DNA of 54,297 bases. Origin: an uncultured Collinsella sp. (GTDB lineage: Bacteria; Actinomycetota; Coriobacteriia; Coriobacteriales; Coriobacteriaceae). The notes below the pieces were generated by a model that did no database searches, was not told the DNA's origin, and worked only from the letters and a program-made list of their open reading frames with translations. The DNA is taken from NCBI GenBank assembly GCA_958427145.1, contig CAUAAZ010000011.1, positions 1-54,297 of the forward strand, in the 5' to 3' direction. The translations under genes were made by a program, and so were the position numbers. Of the stretch, positions 26,426-34,158 are shown piece after piece; within the stretch, counting starts at the first letter, position 1; each line of letters begins with the position of its first letter.

Positions 26426-26821
26426 CTCACCGAGTACGCGGCAGTGCTGGGCCCATCCCAACTGAGGTCACGGTGGTCCGATAGGGGCGCCGCCCGCGGT
26501 ATGCGCCGCGGAGCGGTATCCCCTACCGAAGGGCGGGGATGCCCTCCGCTTCCAGTTCGGAATCAGCCGTCGGAGGCGTTCGGCTGACTGCGGGAACGGC
26601 CTGTCCGCTCAATGTGTTCGGCTGAGATCGGAAATCATCCCAACACGAGCCGGACACGCGCCAGACGGCTCTTCCCCGTACGGCCTTCCCCCTTACGCTC
26701 ATGTTGCAGGCATGTAACGCCGCAGCGAGCGCTCCTTTTTTGCGCCAGACAGGTACAATGATGAACACTGTACCGTAGCGGAGCGCCCCGCGCGCGCCGC
26801 AATCACGCGAAAGGGTTTCCC
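26426..26821. other. Right boundary region of the island
   Basis: There is no gene in these 396 bases. The region contains GC-rich short hairpins near 26486-26545, the right 64-bp direct repeat (26577-26640) and the upstream region of the ACT gene, where TACAAT at 26754-26759 could be a -10 box without a clear -35. Confidence 0.65.
26577..26640. repeat. Right 64-bp direct repeat (candidate attR)
   Basis: It matches 19365-19428 with three mismatches and the same orientation. It lies beyond the integrase remnant, as expected for an attachment site. Similarity stops sharply after the final CC, and flanking sequences differ. Confidence 0.75.
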
Positions 26822-27109
26822 ATGGCCGAGATCTCGTCCTCCCGTATCGTCATCACCGTCCTTGGCAAGAACCGCCCCGGCATCGTCGCCGGCGTCACCC
26901 GCGTCCTGGGCGAGGCCAACGTCGACATCCGCGACATCACGCAGTCCATTATCGAGGACATCTTCACCATGACCATGCTGGCCGATACCGCCGAGTCCAA
27001 GCTCGACTTCGCTGAGCTGCAGAAGGCCCTGGCCGAGGCCGGCGAGCTTTCGGGCGTCAACGTGTCCATCCAGCGCGAGGACGTCTTTAACTTTATGTAC
27101 CGCCTGTAG
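26822..27109 (+). CDS. ACT-domain protein, UPF0237-like (95 aa)
   Basis: A single ACT domain, a fold that binds amino acids or other small ligands to regulate enzymes. The sequence VITVLGKNRPGIVAGVTRVLGE, then NVDIRDITQSIIEDIFTM, is diagnostic, and the 95-residue length equals the small stand-alone UPF0237 group. In many bacteria this gene is followed by a UPF0210 partner gene; here citrate synthase follows instead, 77 bases away. AAAGGG precedes the ATG. The ligand is unknown. Confidence 0.88.
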   Translation: MAEISSSRIVITVLGKNRPGIVAGVTRVLGEANVDIRDITQSIIEDIFTMTMLADTAESKLDFAELQKALAEAGELSGVNVSIQREDVFNFMYRL

Positions 27110-27186
27110 CGAACAAGCCGCTGGGGATAGCCTGACGCGCGCATGCCCATGCAAGCCACCCCGATGCGGCCCGGAGAGGAGCGCGC

Positions 27187-28605
27187 ATGGCCTACGACGC
27201 CAAGAAAATCTATTACCGCTTCGATGACCACTTGAGCCGACTGGTTCTGGATTACGAAGCAAGCCGCCAGATTTCGTCTGAGAGCGAAAGCCTCTACCAC
27301 GGCCTGCCGACCGACCCTTATGACGAGGGCTTGTTCGAAGAGCACAATGTCAAGCGCGGCCTGCGCAATGCCGACGGCTCGGGCGTGGTCGCGGGCCTCA
27401 CTCGTATCTCGGATGTGCACGGCTACAACAAGGTCGACGGAAAGGTCGTGCCCGATCAGGGCAAGCTCACGCTTCGCGGCTACAGCATCGAGGATCTGGT
27501 CAACAATGCCCAGGCCGAGAATCGCTACGGCTACGAAGAAGTCGCCTATCTGCTTATCACGGGCTCGCTGCCCAACAAGGAAGAGCTCGACGGCTTTTGC
27601 GAGCGCCTGGGCGCCTTTAGACATCTGAGCGACGAGTACGTTAAAGAGTTCCCTATGACCACGGTGTCGTCGAGCATCATGAACGTGCTCCAGCGCGCCG
27701 TACTGCTGCTCTACGCCTTCGATGCCGAACCAGACGTGATCACGCCTGAGCACGAAATCGACGTCGCCATTTCCATGCTCGCACGTCTCCCGCGCATCGC
27801 CGCCTTCGCACACATGGCCTCGGTCGCCAAGCTTCGCGGCTCCGAGGTTCACGTGCCGCACCCTACGCCCGGTCTCTCCACCGCCGAGACCATCCTACAG
27901 GTCCTGCGCGGCGGCATGGCGTTCACCCGCGATGAGGCGATGCTGCTCGACGTTATGCTCATGCTGCATGCCGAGCACGGCGGCGGCAACAACTCCACCT
28001 TCGCTTGCCGCGTGCTGTCGTCTTCGGCCACCGACCCGTATTCCGCCTACGCCGCGGCTATCGGCTCGCTCAAGGGCCCGCGCCACGGCGGCGCCAATGC
28101 CAAGGTCGTGTCTATGCACGAGGACATCCGCGCGCATGTCTCCAACTGGGAGGACGAGGACGAGGTCGCGGCCTACCTGGGCAAGATCCTCGACAGGCAG
28201 GCCTTCGACGGCACGGGCCTCATCTACGGCATGGGCCACGCCGTCTATACGCTCAGCGACCCGCGCGCCGAGGTCTGCCGCCGTTACGCGCACACACTTG
28301 CCGCCAAGAAGAACCTGGGCGATGAGTTCGCACTCATCGAGCGCATCGAGCGCCTGGCACCCCAGGTCATGCGCGACCACGGCATGACCAAGCCCATCTG
28401 CGCCAACATCGACCTGTACACGGGCTTTATCTACAAGATGCTCGGCGTGCCCGAGACGCTCTTTACGCCGCTATTCGCCGTCGCCCGCATGGCCGGCTGG
28501 TCGGCACACCGCATGGAAGAGCTCTTCTGCGCGCACCGTATTATTCGCCCGGCCTATCGTCCGGTGATCGAGCCGCTGGAGTACAAGCCGCTCGCCGACC
28601 GCTAG
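27187..28605 (+). CDS. gltA: Citrate synthase (citrate/2-methylcitrate synthase family, 472 aa)
   Basis: Condenses acetyl-CoA with oxaloacetate to form citrate. Conserved elements are RGYSIEDLV (about residue 98), LHAEHGGGNNSTF with the active-site histidine (about 262), GSLKGPRHGGAN (about 298), GMGHAVYTLSDPRA (about 350) and NIDLYTGF with the catalytic aspartate (about 408). It is longer than typical prokaryotic enzymes because of an N-terminal extension of about 60 residues. GGAGAGGAG precedes the ATG. No aconitase or isocitrate dehydrogenase genes are close. A role in making 2-oxoglutarate for glutamate is likely in an anaerobe, but 2-methylcitrate activity cannot be excluded. Confidence 0.93.
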   Translation: MAYDAKKIYYRFDDHLSRLVLDYEASRQISSESESLYHGLPTDPYDEGLFEEHNVKRGLRNADGSGVVAGLTRISDVHGYNKVDGKVVPDQGKLTLRGYSIEDLVNNAQAENRYGYEEVAYLLITGSLPNKEELDGFCERLGAFRHLSDEYVKEFPMTTVSSSIMNVLQRAVLLLYAFDAEPDVITPEHEIDVAISMLARLPRIAAFAHMASVAKLRGSEVHVPHPTPGLSTAETILQVLRGGMAFTRDEAMLLDVMLMLHAEHGGGNNSTFACRVLSSSATDPYSAYAAAIGSLKGPRHGGANAKVVSMHEDIRAHVSNWEDEDEVAAYLGKILDRQAFDGTGLIYGMGHAVYTLSDPRAEVCRRYAHTLAAKKNLGDEFALIERIERLAPQVMRDHGMTKPICANIDLYTGFIYKMLGVPETLFTPLFAVARMAGWSAHRMEELFCAHRIIRPAYRPVIEPLEYKPLADR

Positions 28606-28629
28606 GACGCGGACCGTTATAGAACTCGA

Positions 28630-28667
28630 GCGTGGCCAGGGAATCACCGCCCTCGGCCACGCTTTTT
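28630..28667 (+). terminator. Intrinsic terminator of gltA
   Basis: GCGTGGCC and GGCCACGC arms, with inner AGGG/CCCT pairing, are followed by TTTTTAT. It lies 25 bases past the citrate synthase stop. Confidence 0.9.
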
Positions 28668-28692
28668 ATGCCAGCAGAAAGGGCTGCATCAA

Positions 28693-29535
28693 ATGATTGT
28701 GTTTTCCGATATGGATGGAACGCTGTTGACGAGCGATAAGCAGATGAGCGATGCCACCTGGGCGATGCTCGACGAGCTCGCACGTCGTGGCATCGAGTTT
28801 GTTCCCTGCACGGGACGTCCACTGTCGGGCATCTTTGAGCCCATTCTCGCCCATCCCGCCGTGCACTACGCGGTCTGTGCCAACGGCGCCAGCGTCTGGC
28901 AGCTCGACGAGGATACGCCCACCGACGCCTCGCGCGCCACGTGCATCTTGAGCCGACCGCTCGATTGCGGCATTGCCCATCGCATCCGCCGCATCGCCGC
29001 CGGCCACGATGTGACCTTCGATATCTTCGCGGACGGGCAGTGCTTCCTCCCCCGCTCGCTCTACACGCGCCTGGATGAGTTCTGCGGCGGCGACCCCCAC
29101 ATCGCAGCTTCGCTCAAGCGCACACGAACACCGATCGACATGGATATCGACAGCAAGATCGACGAGGTCGAGACGCTCGAACGCATCGCCATGTACTGGC
29201 ACGACCCGGCCGATCGCGACGCCATCGCGGCGGCGCTCGACACGCTCGGAGGCATTGAGGTCACGCGTTCGTACGCCATGAATATCGAAGTCATGGGCGA
29301 GGGCGCCACCAAGGGAACGGCCCTCACGTGGCTATGCGAGCACCTGGGCGAGCGTCTCGCCGACGCCTGGGCGTTCGGCGACAACATCAACGACATCCCC
29401 ATGCTGCAGGCAGCGGGCCATGGCATGGCCATGATCAACGCCGAGCCCGAAGATCGCGAGGCCGCCGACGCCATCACCGAATACGACAACGACCACGACG
29501 GCGTCGCCTGCACCATCATGGACGCCCTCGCCTAG
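28693..29535 (+). CDS. HAD-family Cof-type phosphatase (280 aa)
   Basis: A haloacid-dehalogenase-like hydrolase of the Cof/IIB group, which dephosphorylates sugar phosphates or nucleotides. Motif I FSDMDGTLL (residues 4-12) holds the nucleophile Asp, motif II is PCTGRPL (about 37), and motif III/IV is KGTALTWLCEHLG with AFGDNINDIPML (about 205-238). The C2B cap lies between. AAAGGG precedes the ATG. It is convergent with a paralogue at 29653-30447, with palindromic repeats between. The substrate cannot be predicted. Confidence 0.9.
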   Translation: MIVFSDMDGTLLTSDKQMSDATWAMLDELARRGIEFVPCTGRPLSGIFEPILAHPAVHYAVCANGASVWQLDEDTPTDASRATCILSRPLDCGIAHRIRRIAAGHDVTFDIFADGQCFLPRSLYTRLDEFCGGDPHIAASLKRTRTPIDMDIDSKIDEVETLERIAMYWHDPADRDAIAAALDTLGGIEVTRSYAMNIEVMGEGATKGTALTWLCEHLGERLADAWAFGDNINDIPMLQAAGHGMAMINAEPEDREAADAITEYDNDHDGVACTIMDALA

Positions 29536-29549
29536 CAGCAGCAACCCGG

Positions 29550-29589
29550 CAGGGTAGCTAATTTGGGACGGGGCTTTTTAGCTACCCTG
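29550..29589. repeat. Palindrome P6 (GGGAC-core hairpin)
   Basis: CAGGGTAGCTAA and TTAGCTACCCTG are a perfect 12-bp inverted repeat. The core contains TTTGGGACGGGGC. It lies 15 bases past the HAD gene stop. A further G-rich stretch ending TTGTCCCC (29594-29645) follows. Confidence 0.88.
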
Positions 29590-29652
29590 GTCACAGTAGT
29601 CGTTGGGGGCACTCTTCGCGGGGCGCTGCAAGGATTGTCCCCATCTGCCGAA

Positions 29653-30447
29653 TTAGGCGAGACTCTCCAGCACGCGACGGAGCTCCTGCTGGACGGCGTG
29701 GTCGCGGTTGCACCCCACCACGCGATCGGCGACTGCCTTGAGCGCGGGGCGCGCGTTTTCCATCGCGCAGCCCGTGCCGACAAAGCGAATGATTTCGTAG
29801 TCGTTCATCGAGTCGCCAAACGCCATGACCTCGTCGCGTCCAATGCCGTAATGCTCCGCGAGCTGCGCGATACCCGAGGCCTTCGACACACCAGGCTGCA
29901 TGGCATCGATCCACGCGTTGCCCGAAGGCGCAAAAGTAAAGAGCTGACCGAGTTCGCGCTGTAGCACGTACGCGCTGTCCATGACCGCACTGTCGTCACA
30001 AAAGATACTCGCTTTGATGATATTTACGCTGGGATCGGGCAGCTCCCAAATGCGCTCGGCATTGGGAAGGTCCTTATCGACCTCACGCACGAACTTGCAC
30101 TCGTCATCGAGCAGGAAGGACTTGGTTCGGTCAAAGAGCGCAAGATGCAGATTGGGAAACGTCCTGACGGCTTGGGCGAGCCTTCGAATCGCCAGGTGGG
30201 AATACACCTCACGGTCTACCATCTTACCGTCGGCGTAGACCTGGGCGCCGTTAGCGGCGACAAAGTCCATCTTGTCGCGAACGGGCGCAAAGAACTCGCA
30301 CAGGCGATCGTAGCGACGACCTGACGATGCGGCGAAATGCACGCCATGCTCGTGTAGCGCCAGAATCAGTTCGTAGGTCTCGGGAGGCACCTGGCCGTTT
30401 TCGTCAAGCAGTGTGCCGTCCATATCGGATGCAATCAGTTTAAACAT
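29653..30447 (-). CDS. HAD-family Cof-type phosphatase (264 aa)
   Basis: A second Cof-type HAD hydrolase. Motif I is ASDMDGTLLDENG (residues 6-18), motif II AASSGRRYD (about 39), with SKASGIAQLAEHYG and MAFGDSMNDYEII (about 190-222) for motifs III and IV. It is a paralogue of the facing gene at 28693. The ATG at 30447 has AGGGAG seven bases upstream. That ribosome site lies in the stem of a long leader hairpin (30453-30514), so translation may be controlled by the fold. The substrate is unknown. Confidence 0.9.
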   Translation of the reverse strand: MFKLIASDMDGTLLDENGQVPPETYELILALHEHGVHFAASSGRRYDRLCEFFAPVRDKMDFVAANGAQVYADGKMVDREVYSHLAIRRLAQAVRTFPNLHLALFDRTKSFLLDDECKFVREVDKDLPNAERIWELPDPSVNIIKASIFCDDSAVMDSAYVLQRELGQLFTFAPSGNAWIDAMQPGVSKASGIAQLAEHYGIGRDEVMAFGDSMNDYEIIRFVGTGCAMENARPALKAVADRVVGCNRDHAVQQELRRVLESLA

Positions 30448-30452
30448 AGAAA

Positions 30453-30514
30453 AGCTCCCTTCGGGCTTGTTGGAATCGAACGTGTATCCGATTCCAACGT
30501 ACCCAAAGGGAGCT
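30453..30514 (-). promoter_or_regulatory. Leader hairpin that pairs with the ribosome-binding site
   Basis: AGCTCCCTT and AAGGGAGCT (outer, 9 bp) and GTTGGAATC and GATTCCAAC (inner, 9 bp) form a two-part hairpin. On the minus strand the 3' outer arm is the ribosome site of the HAD gene. It is followed by TTTTCTATG, so it could alternatively act as a terminator. Confidence 0.65.
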
Positions 30515-30613
30515 CAAATAAGACTCCGCGGGCGTAAACGTTACAAGGACCTGGCAAATAGCTCGCACATGCCAGAGGTCCTACGGTCGCGGCGTCAGGC
30601 GATACGCCACCCC

Positions 30614-30655
30614 GACGGCTAGTCGTTTAAGAACGTCCCCGATGACTAGTCGGCG
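30614..30655. repeat. Palindrome P8 (GGGAC-core hairpin) overlapping the adenine deaminase stop
   Basis: CTAGTC and GACTAG arms with imperfect extensions enclose, on the minus strand, the core GGGGACGTTCTTAA. The TAG stop codon of the adenine deaminase gene is part of the arm. Confidence 0.75.
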
Positions 30656-32466
30656 TAGGTGAAGGTTGTAACGTCGAACATGCCCTCGGGGCGGATGCGG
30701 AGCGTCGGGATGACCGGCAGGGGCAGGAAGATGATGCCCATGATGGGGTCGAGCGGCGGCTCAATACCCATGGCGCGCGCCTTGACCATAAAGTCGTCGT
30801 GCTGCGCGGCAACGTCCTCGGCCGTGCCTTCGCTCATCAGGCCACCGAGCGCCAGCGGAATGCGCGCCACGACCTCACCGTTGCGCACCAGCACGTGACC
30901 ACCCTGGCCCACGGCCTCAACGGCAGCCATCATATCGGCGGCATTGTCGCCCACCACGCACACGTTGTGCGAGTCGTGGCCGATCGTGGAGGCAATGGCA
31001 CCACCGGTAATGGTGAAACCGCGCACCCAGCCGCGACCGATATGCTTGCCGACCAGACCCAGGCCAGCGGGGCCATCGCCGTCGACGCCCTCGGCCTGCA
31101 GCGACACGCCGCGGCCATGGCGCTCAATCAGCATAATGCGGCGCAAGTCCTCGTCAGTCTCGGGACGGACCATGCCCGTGATAGCCATGCCCGGGATAAC
31201 ATCGATAACCGCCTCGCCCGGCTTAAAGGCATAGTCAAACACGTCGAGCGAAAGCTTCGGCAGCTTAACAGAGGCGCGCAGCTCATCGGCAAGGGCCGCA
31301 ACCTCGGCCCTCTCGGGTGCGACCTCGCCCACAAAGGTGCCATCCTGCGCCACCAGGGCGCCGGCGGCATAAACACGATGCGGAGCCTTGGCAAACGTCA
31401 GGTCATCGAGCAACAGCAGGTCGGCGCGCTTGCCCGGGGCGATTGCGCCGCGGAGCTCGTGCGGGTCGCGGCCGCCGTGGTCCAGGCCAAATGCCTCAGC
31501 CGTGGAAAGGGACGCCATGGAGATAGCGACCACCGGGTCGACGCCGGCCTCGATGGCCACGCGGCAGGCATTGTCGATCATGCCGGTCGAAAGCGCATCG
31601 GAGGGAGCACGGTCGTCAGTCGCAAAACAGCAGCGGCGGGCGCGCGCGGGATTCTCCAGCAGCATCGGGGACAAATTGGCCAGGTCGTGGCTGCACGTGC
31701 CCTCACGCAGCATCACATACATGCCGCGGGATAGCTTGTCGAGCGCCTCCTCGGGAATCGTCGACTCGTGGTCGGCGATAATGCCCGCTGCGGCATAGGC
31801 GTTGAGGTCCTTACCGGCAACGAGCGGCGCATGGCCGTCGACCTGCTTGGACGGCGTCTGGTTGGCAGCATCGATGCGAGCACAGGTCTCGGGGTCGGCC
31901 ATAAAGACGCCCGGCAGGTTCATCATTTCGCCCAGACCAAAGACATCGCCTGGATGCTCGGCAAAAAACGCCTGCATATCGGCAGCCGAAATAACGGCAC
32001 CGGCCTGCTCGTCGGGCAGCGCGGGCACGCACGAAGGCATCATGTACTTGATGGAGATGGGTGCGCGGCGGCCGTCCTCGATCATAAAGCGCAAGCCGTC
32101 GAGACCGGCAACATTGGCAATCTCGTGGCTGTCGGCAATGGCGGTGGTAGTACCGCGCGTCGCGGCCATGCGAGCATACTCGGCGGGGCGGATGTTCGAA
32201 GACTCGATATGCAGATGCCCGTCAATAAAACCGGGAGCGAGATAGCGACCCTGGCAGTCGATGACCTCAGTTGCCTCGTAGGTGCCAGCAGCATCGTCGC
32301 GACCATCGTAGAGCACGCCGACGATCACACCGTCCTTGACGGCAACGCTACCGGGCGCCACACGCTGGCCATACACGTCGACGATCTGCGCATTGGTAAA
32401 CAGCGTGTCGACGGGCACGCGGCCCTCGGCGGCCTCGATCACAGTCCTCATGACCTCAACGGACAT
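30646..32466 (-). CDS. ade: Adenine deaminase (606 aa)
   Basis: Converts adenine to hypoxanthine and ammonia in purine salvage. It is an amidohydrolase of the Ade type: metal-binding GFIDGHLHIESS at about residues 79-90, then MAATRGTTTAIADSHEIANV, ADHESTIPEEALDKL and CCFATDDRAPSD, ending with the C-terminal domain ITGGAIASTIGHDSHNVCVVGDN. The length matches the family. ATG 32466 follows AAAGGAG. The 5' region holds a terminator-like hairpin ending 20 bases before the start, consistent with attenuation. The stop codon lies in a palindromic repeat. Confidence 0.94.
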   Translation of the reverse strand: MSVEVMRTVIEAAEGRVPVDTLFTNAQIVDVYGQRVAPGSVAVKDGVIVGVLYDGRDDAAGTYEATEVIDCQGRYLAPGFIDGHLHIESSNIRPAEYARMAATRGTTTAIADSHEIANVAGLDGLRFMIEDGRRAPISIKYMMPSCVPALPDEQAGAVISAADMQAFFAEHPGDVFGLGEMMNLPGVFMADPETCARIDAANQTPSKQVDGHAPLVAGKDLNAYAAAGIIADHESTIPEEALDKLSRGMYVMLREGTCSHDLANLSPMLLENPARARRCCFATDDRAPSDALSTGMIDNACRVAIEAGVDPVVAISMASLSTAEAFGLDHGGRDPHELRGAIAPGKRADLLLLDDLTFAKAPHRVYAAGALVAQDGTFVGEVAPERAEVAALADELRASVKLPKLSLDVFDYAFKPGEAVIDVIPGMAITGMVRPETDEDLRRIMLIERHGRGVSLQAEGVDGDGPAGLGLVGKHIGRGWVRGFTITGGAIASTIGHDSHNVCVVGDNAADMMAAVEAVGQGGHVLVRNGEVVARIPLALGGLMSEGTAEDVAAQHDDFMVKARAMGIEPPLDPIMGIIFLPLPVIPTLRIRPEGMFDVTTFTYAD

Positions 32467-32486
32467 ACATACTCCTTTAACCGTAG

Positions 32487-32522
32487 AAAAAAGCTGCGGA
32501 GCGGGCAAACCTTCACCGCAGC
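32487..32522 (-). terminator. Terminator/attenuator in the ade leader
   Basis: GCTGCGG and CCGCAGC arms (minus strand) are followed by six T residues, then by the ade ribosome site within 15 bases. Either it ends tyrS transcription and the ade promoter lies within it, or it attenuates ade. Confidence 0.8.
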
Positions 32523-32592
32523 AGGCCAATAGCCATTGTATGCCCAAACGATGGGTCAACAATACGCCTCTCCGCTTAACGGCACACGCCAC

Positions 32593-32625
32593 TTGGTGCA
32601 ATGAGGAGAGGTTGCTTTGCACCAA
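32593..32625. repeat. Palindrome P3-type, TTGGTGCA arms
   Basis: TTGGTGCAA and TTGCACCAA flank a core ATGAGGAGAGGTTGC. The arms match the double hairpin at 18570-18636. Confidence 0.8.
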
Positions 32626-32649
32626 TGACAAGGAGTGTCCCAAAGTGCC

Positions 32650-32676
32650 GGCACAAAAGGAACGTCCCCAAGTGCC
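32650..32676. repeat. Palindrome P7 (GGGAC-core hairpin)
   Basis: GGCAC and GTGCC arms enclose, on the minus strand, TTGGGGACGTTCCTTTT. A near-direct repeat of its right end, GTCCCAAAGTGCC, precedes it. Confidence 0.75.
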
Positions 32677-32704
32677 AACCACGGAAGCGCCGATGTTTTG
32701 GCAA

Positions 32705-32821
32705 CGACAGCGAGCGGGCCGCATTTGAGACAAGGTGACGTGAAACGAAAGGGCGCTGACCTTCTGGTCGCGCCCTTGAAGTTGAACGTCAGATTGTCCA
32801 AATGCGGCCCGCGCAGCGTCG
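32705..32821. ncRNA. Long hairpin B: candidate conserved structured RNA
   Basis: Plus-strand fold: outer CGAC/GTCG; 14-bp GCGGGCCGCATTTG with its complement, one bulge, then GACAA/TTGTC; loop GGT/AGA; helix GACGT/ACGTC; loop GAAACGA/GAAGTTGA; helix AAGGGCGC/GCGCCCTT with one bulged base; GACC-TTCT-GGTC tip. The loops match element A (44849-44974) while the helices differ. The strand is uncertain. It starts about 30 bases past the tyrS stop. Confidence 0.6.
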
Positions 32822-32826
32822 GCCGG

Positions 32827-32850
32827 TCCGCCGTTCGTTAGAACGGCGGA
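32827..32850 (-). terminator. Hairpin directly after tyrS
   Basis: TCCGCCGTTC and GAACGGCGGA form a perfect 10-bp stem with a GTTA loop, two bases from the tyrS stop. No T-run follows, so termination is uncertain. Confidence 0.6.
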
Positions 32851-32851
32851 A

Positions 32852-34063
32852 CTAAATCAACTTAAAGCCCTTGCGCTTGCCTACGGAGAGGGTGTCGCCC
32901 AGCTTGAGGGCGCTGGGATCGATGTTATAGCTCTTGGGAGCCACCGCCTTGCCGTTGATCTTGACGCCGCCACCGTCAATGTCGCGACGGGCCTGGCCGG
33001 CGCTCGCCGAAAGGCCCAGGTCCTTAAGCAGGCCTGCGAGGTAGATCTGGCCCTCGTCGTTGACGGTCAGCTCAACGTGCTTCTCGGGGAAGTCGGCAAG
33101 CTGGCCCTCCTTGAACACGCGGTCGAACTCGGCCTGAGCCTCGTCGCCGGCACCGACGCCGTGGTAGGTGTCGCACAGGTCGCGACCCAGAGCGCGCTTG
33201 AGCTCGTAGGGGTCGGCAGAACCATCGGCCAGGGCAGCGTCGATCTTGTCGACCTCGGCCGGGGTGAGCGAGCTCGCCAGGCGGTAGTACTTGCCGATCA
33301 TCTCATCGGGGATGGACATGGTCTTGCCGAACATATCCTTGGGCGCGTCGGTCAGGCCGATGTAGTTGCCGTATGACTTGGACATCTTGCGCACGCCGTC
33401 GGTACCCTCGAGCAGCGGCATGGTGAGCGCGATCTGCGGCTCCATGCCCATCTTCTCCATGAGCTCACGGCCAGCGAGCAGGTTGAAGAGCTGATCGGTG
33501 CCGCCCATCTCCACGTCGGCCTTGATCTGCACGGAGTCGAAAGCCTGCATCACGGGATACAGGAACTCATGCAGGGCGATCGGCGTCTGAGACTGGTAGC
33601 GCTTGGTAAAGTCGTCGCGCTCAAGAATGCGGGCGACGGTGAACTTGGAGCACACCTGCAGCAGGCCGGCCAGGTCCATCGAAAGGATCCAGTCGCCGTT
33701 GTGCACGATGGTGGTCTTCTCGGGATCCAGGATCTTCATGGCCTGGCTCACGTAGGTCTCGGCATTGGCCTCAATCTGCTCCTGCGAAAGCTGCGGACGG
33801 GTGGAATTCTTGCCCGAAGGGTCGCCGATCAGCGCGGTGCCGTTGCCGATGATGAGGGTGACGTTGTGGCCCAGGTCCTGGAACTGACGCATCTTGCGCA
33901 GGGGCACGGCGTGGCCCAGGTGCAGGTCGGGGCTGGTGGGATCGACGCCGAGCTTGATGTTGAGGGGCTCGCCCTTCTCAAGCTTCTTGCGAAGGTCGGC
34001 CTCGGGAACGATCTGCGCGGCGCCCGAGGTGATGATACGCATTTGCTCGTCAACAGACAGCAT
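32852..34063 (-). CDS. tyrS: Tyrosyl-tRNA synthetase (403 aa)
   Basis: Charges tRNA-Tyr with tyrosine. Class I signatures are present: HLGH at residues 48-51 and KMSKS at 226-230. The C-terminal S4 RNA-binding domain (LGLSASAGQARRDIDGGGVKING) spans about residues 335-400. The 403-residue length fits the TyrZ-like bacterial group. The start at 34063 is chosen for AAAGGAGG with seven-base spacing; an upstream in-frame extension overlaps the intergenic region. The upstream space is only 95 bases, too short for a T-box leader. Confidence 0.96.
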   Translation of the reverse strand: MLSVDEQMRIITSGAAQIVPEADLRKKLEKGEPLNIKLGVDPTSPDLHLGHAVPLRKMRQFQDLGHNVTLIIGNGTALIGDPSGKNSTRPQLSQEQIEANAETYVSQAMKILDPEKTTIVHNGDWILSMDLAGLLQVCSKFTVARILERDDFTKRYQSQTPIALHEFLYPVMQAFDSVQIKADVEMGGTDQLFNLLAGRELMEKMGMEPQIALTMPLLEGTDGVRKMSKSYGNYIGLTDAPKDMFGKTMSIPDEMIGKYYRLASSLTPAEVDKIDAALADGSADPYELKRALGRDLCDTYHGVGAGDEAQAEFDRVFKEGQLADFPEKHVELTVNDEGQIYLAGLLKDLGLSASAGQARRDIDGGGVKINGKAVAPKSYNIDPSALKLGDTLSVGKRKGFKLI

Positions 34064-34158
34064 TGGGTATCCTCCTTTTCTATAGCACCCTCGCCGAAAA
34101 CGGCGGTGCTGGAAGTCCATAAACTCTCTTATGATAACAAACTGACGCGACGCGGCAC

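Larger units (their letters stand above)
32467..32851. other. Structured interval between tyrS and ade
   Basis: These 385 bases have no gene but several structures. On the minus strand from tyrS they are a hairpin at the stop (32827-32850), the conserved long hairpin B (32705-32821), a GGCAC/GTGCC palindrome (32650-32676), a TTGGTGCA/TGCACCAA palindrome (32593-32625) and a terminator/attenuator (32487-32522). I see no purine riboswitch core. Confidence 0.75.

Noticed and set aside
32467..32640. Purine riboswitch before ade
   Set aside because: A terminator is present, but I could not find the conserved purine aptamer core in the leader on the minus strand.
34064..34158. T-box leader for tyrS
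   Set aside because: Only 95 bases separate the genes, and no T-box consensus or specifier stem is visible.
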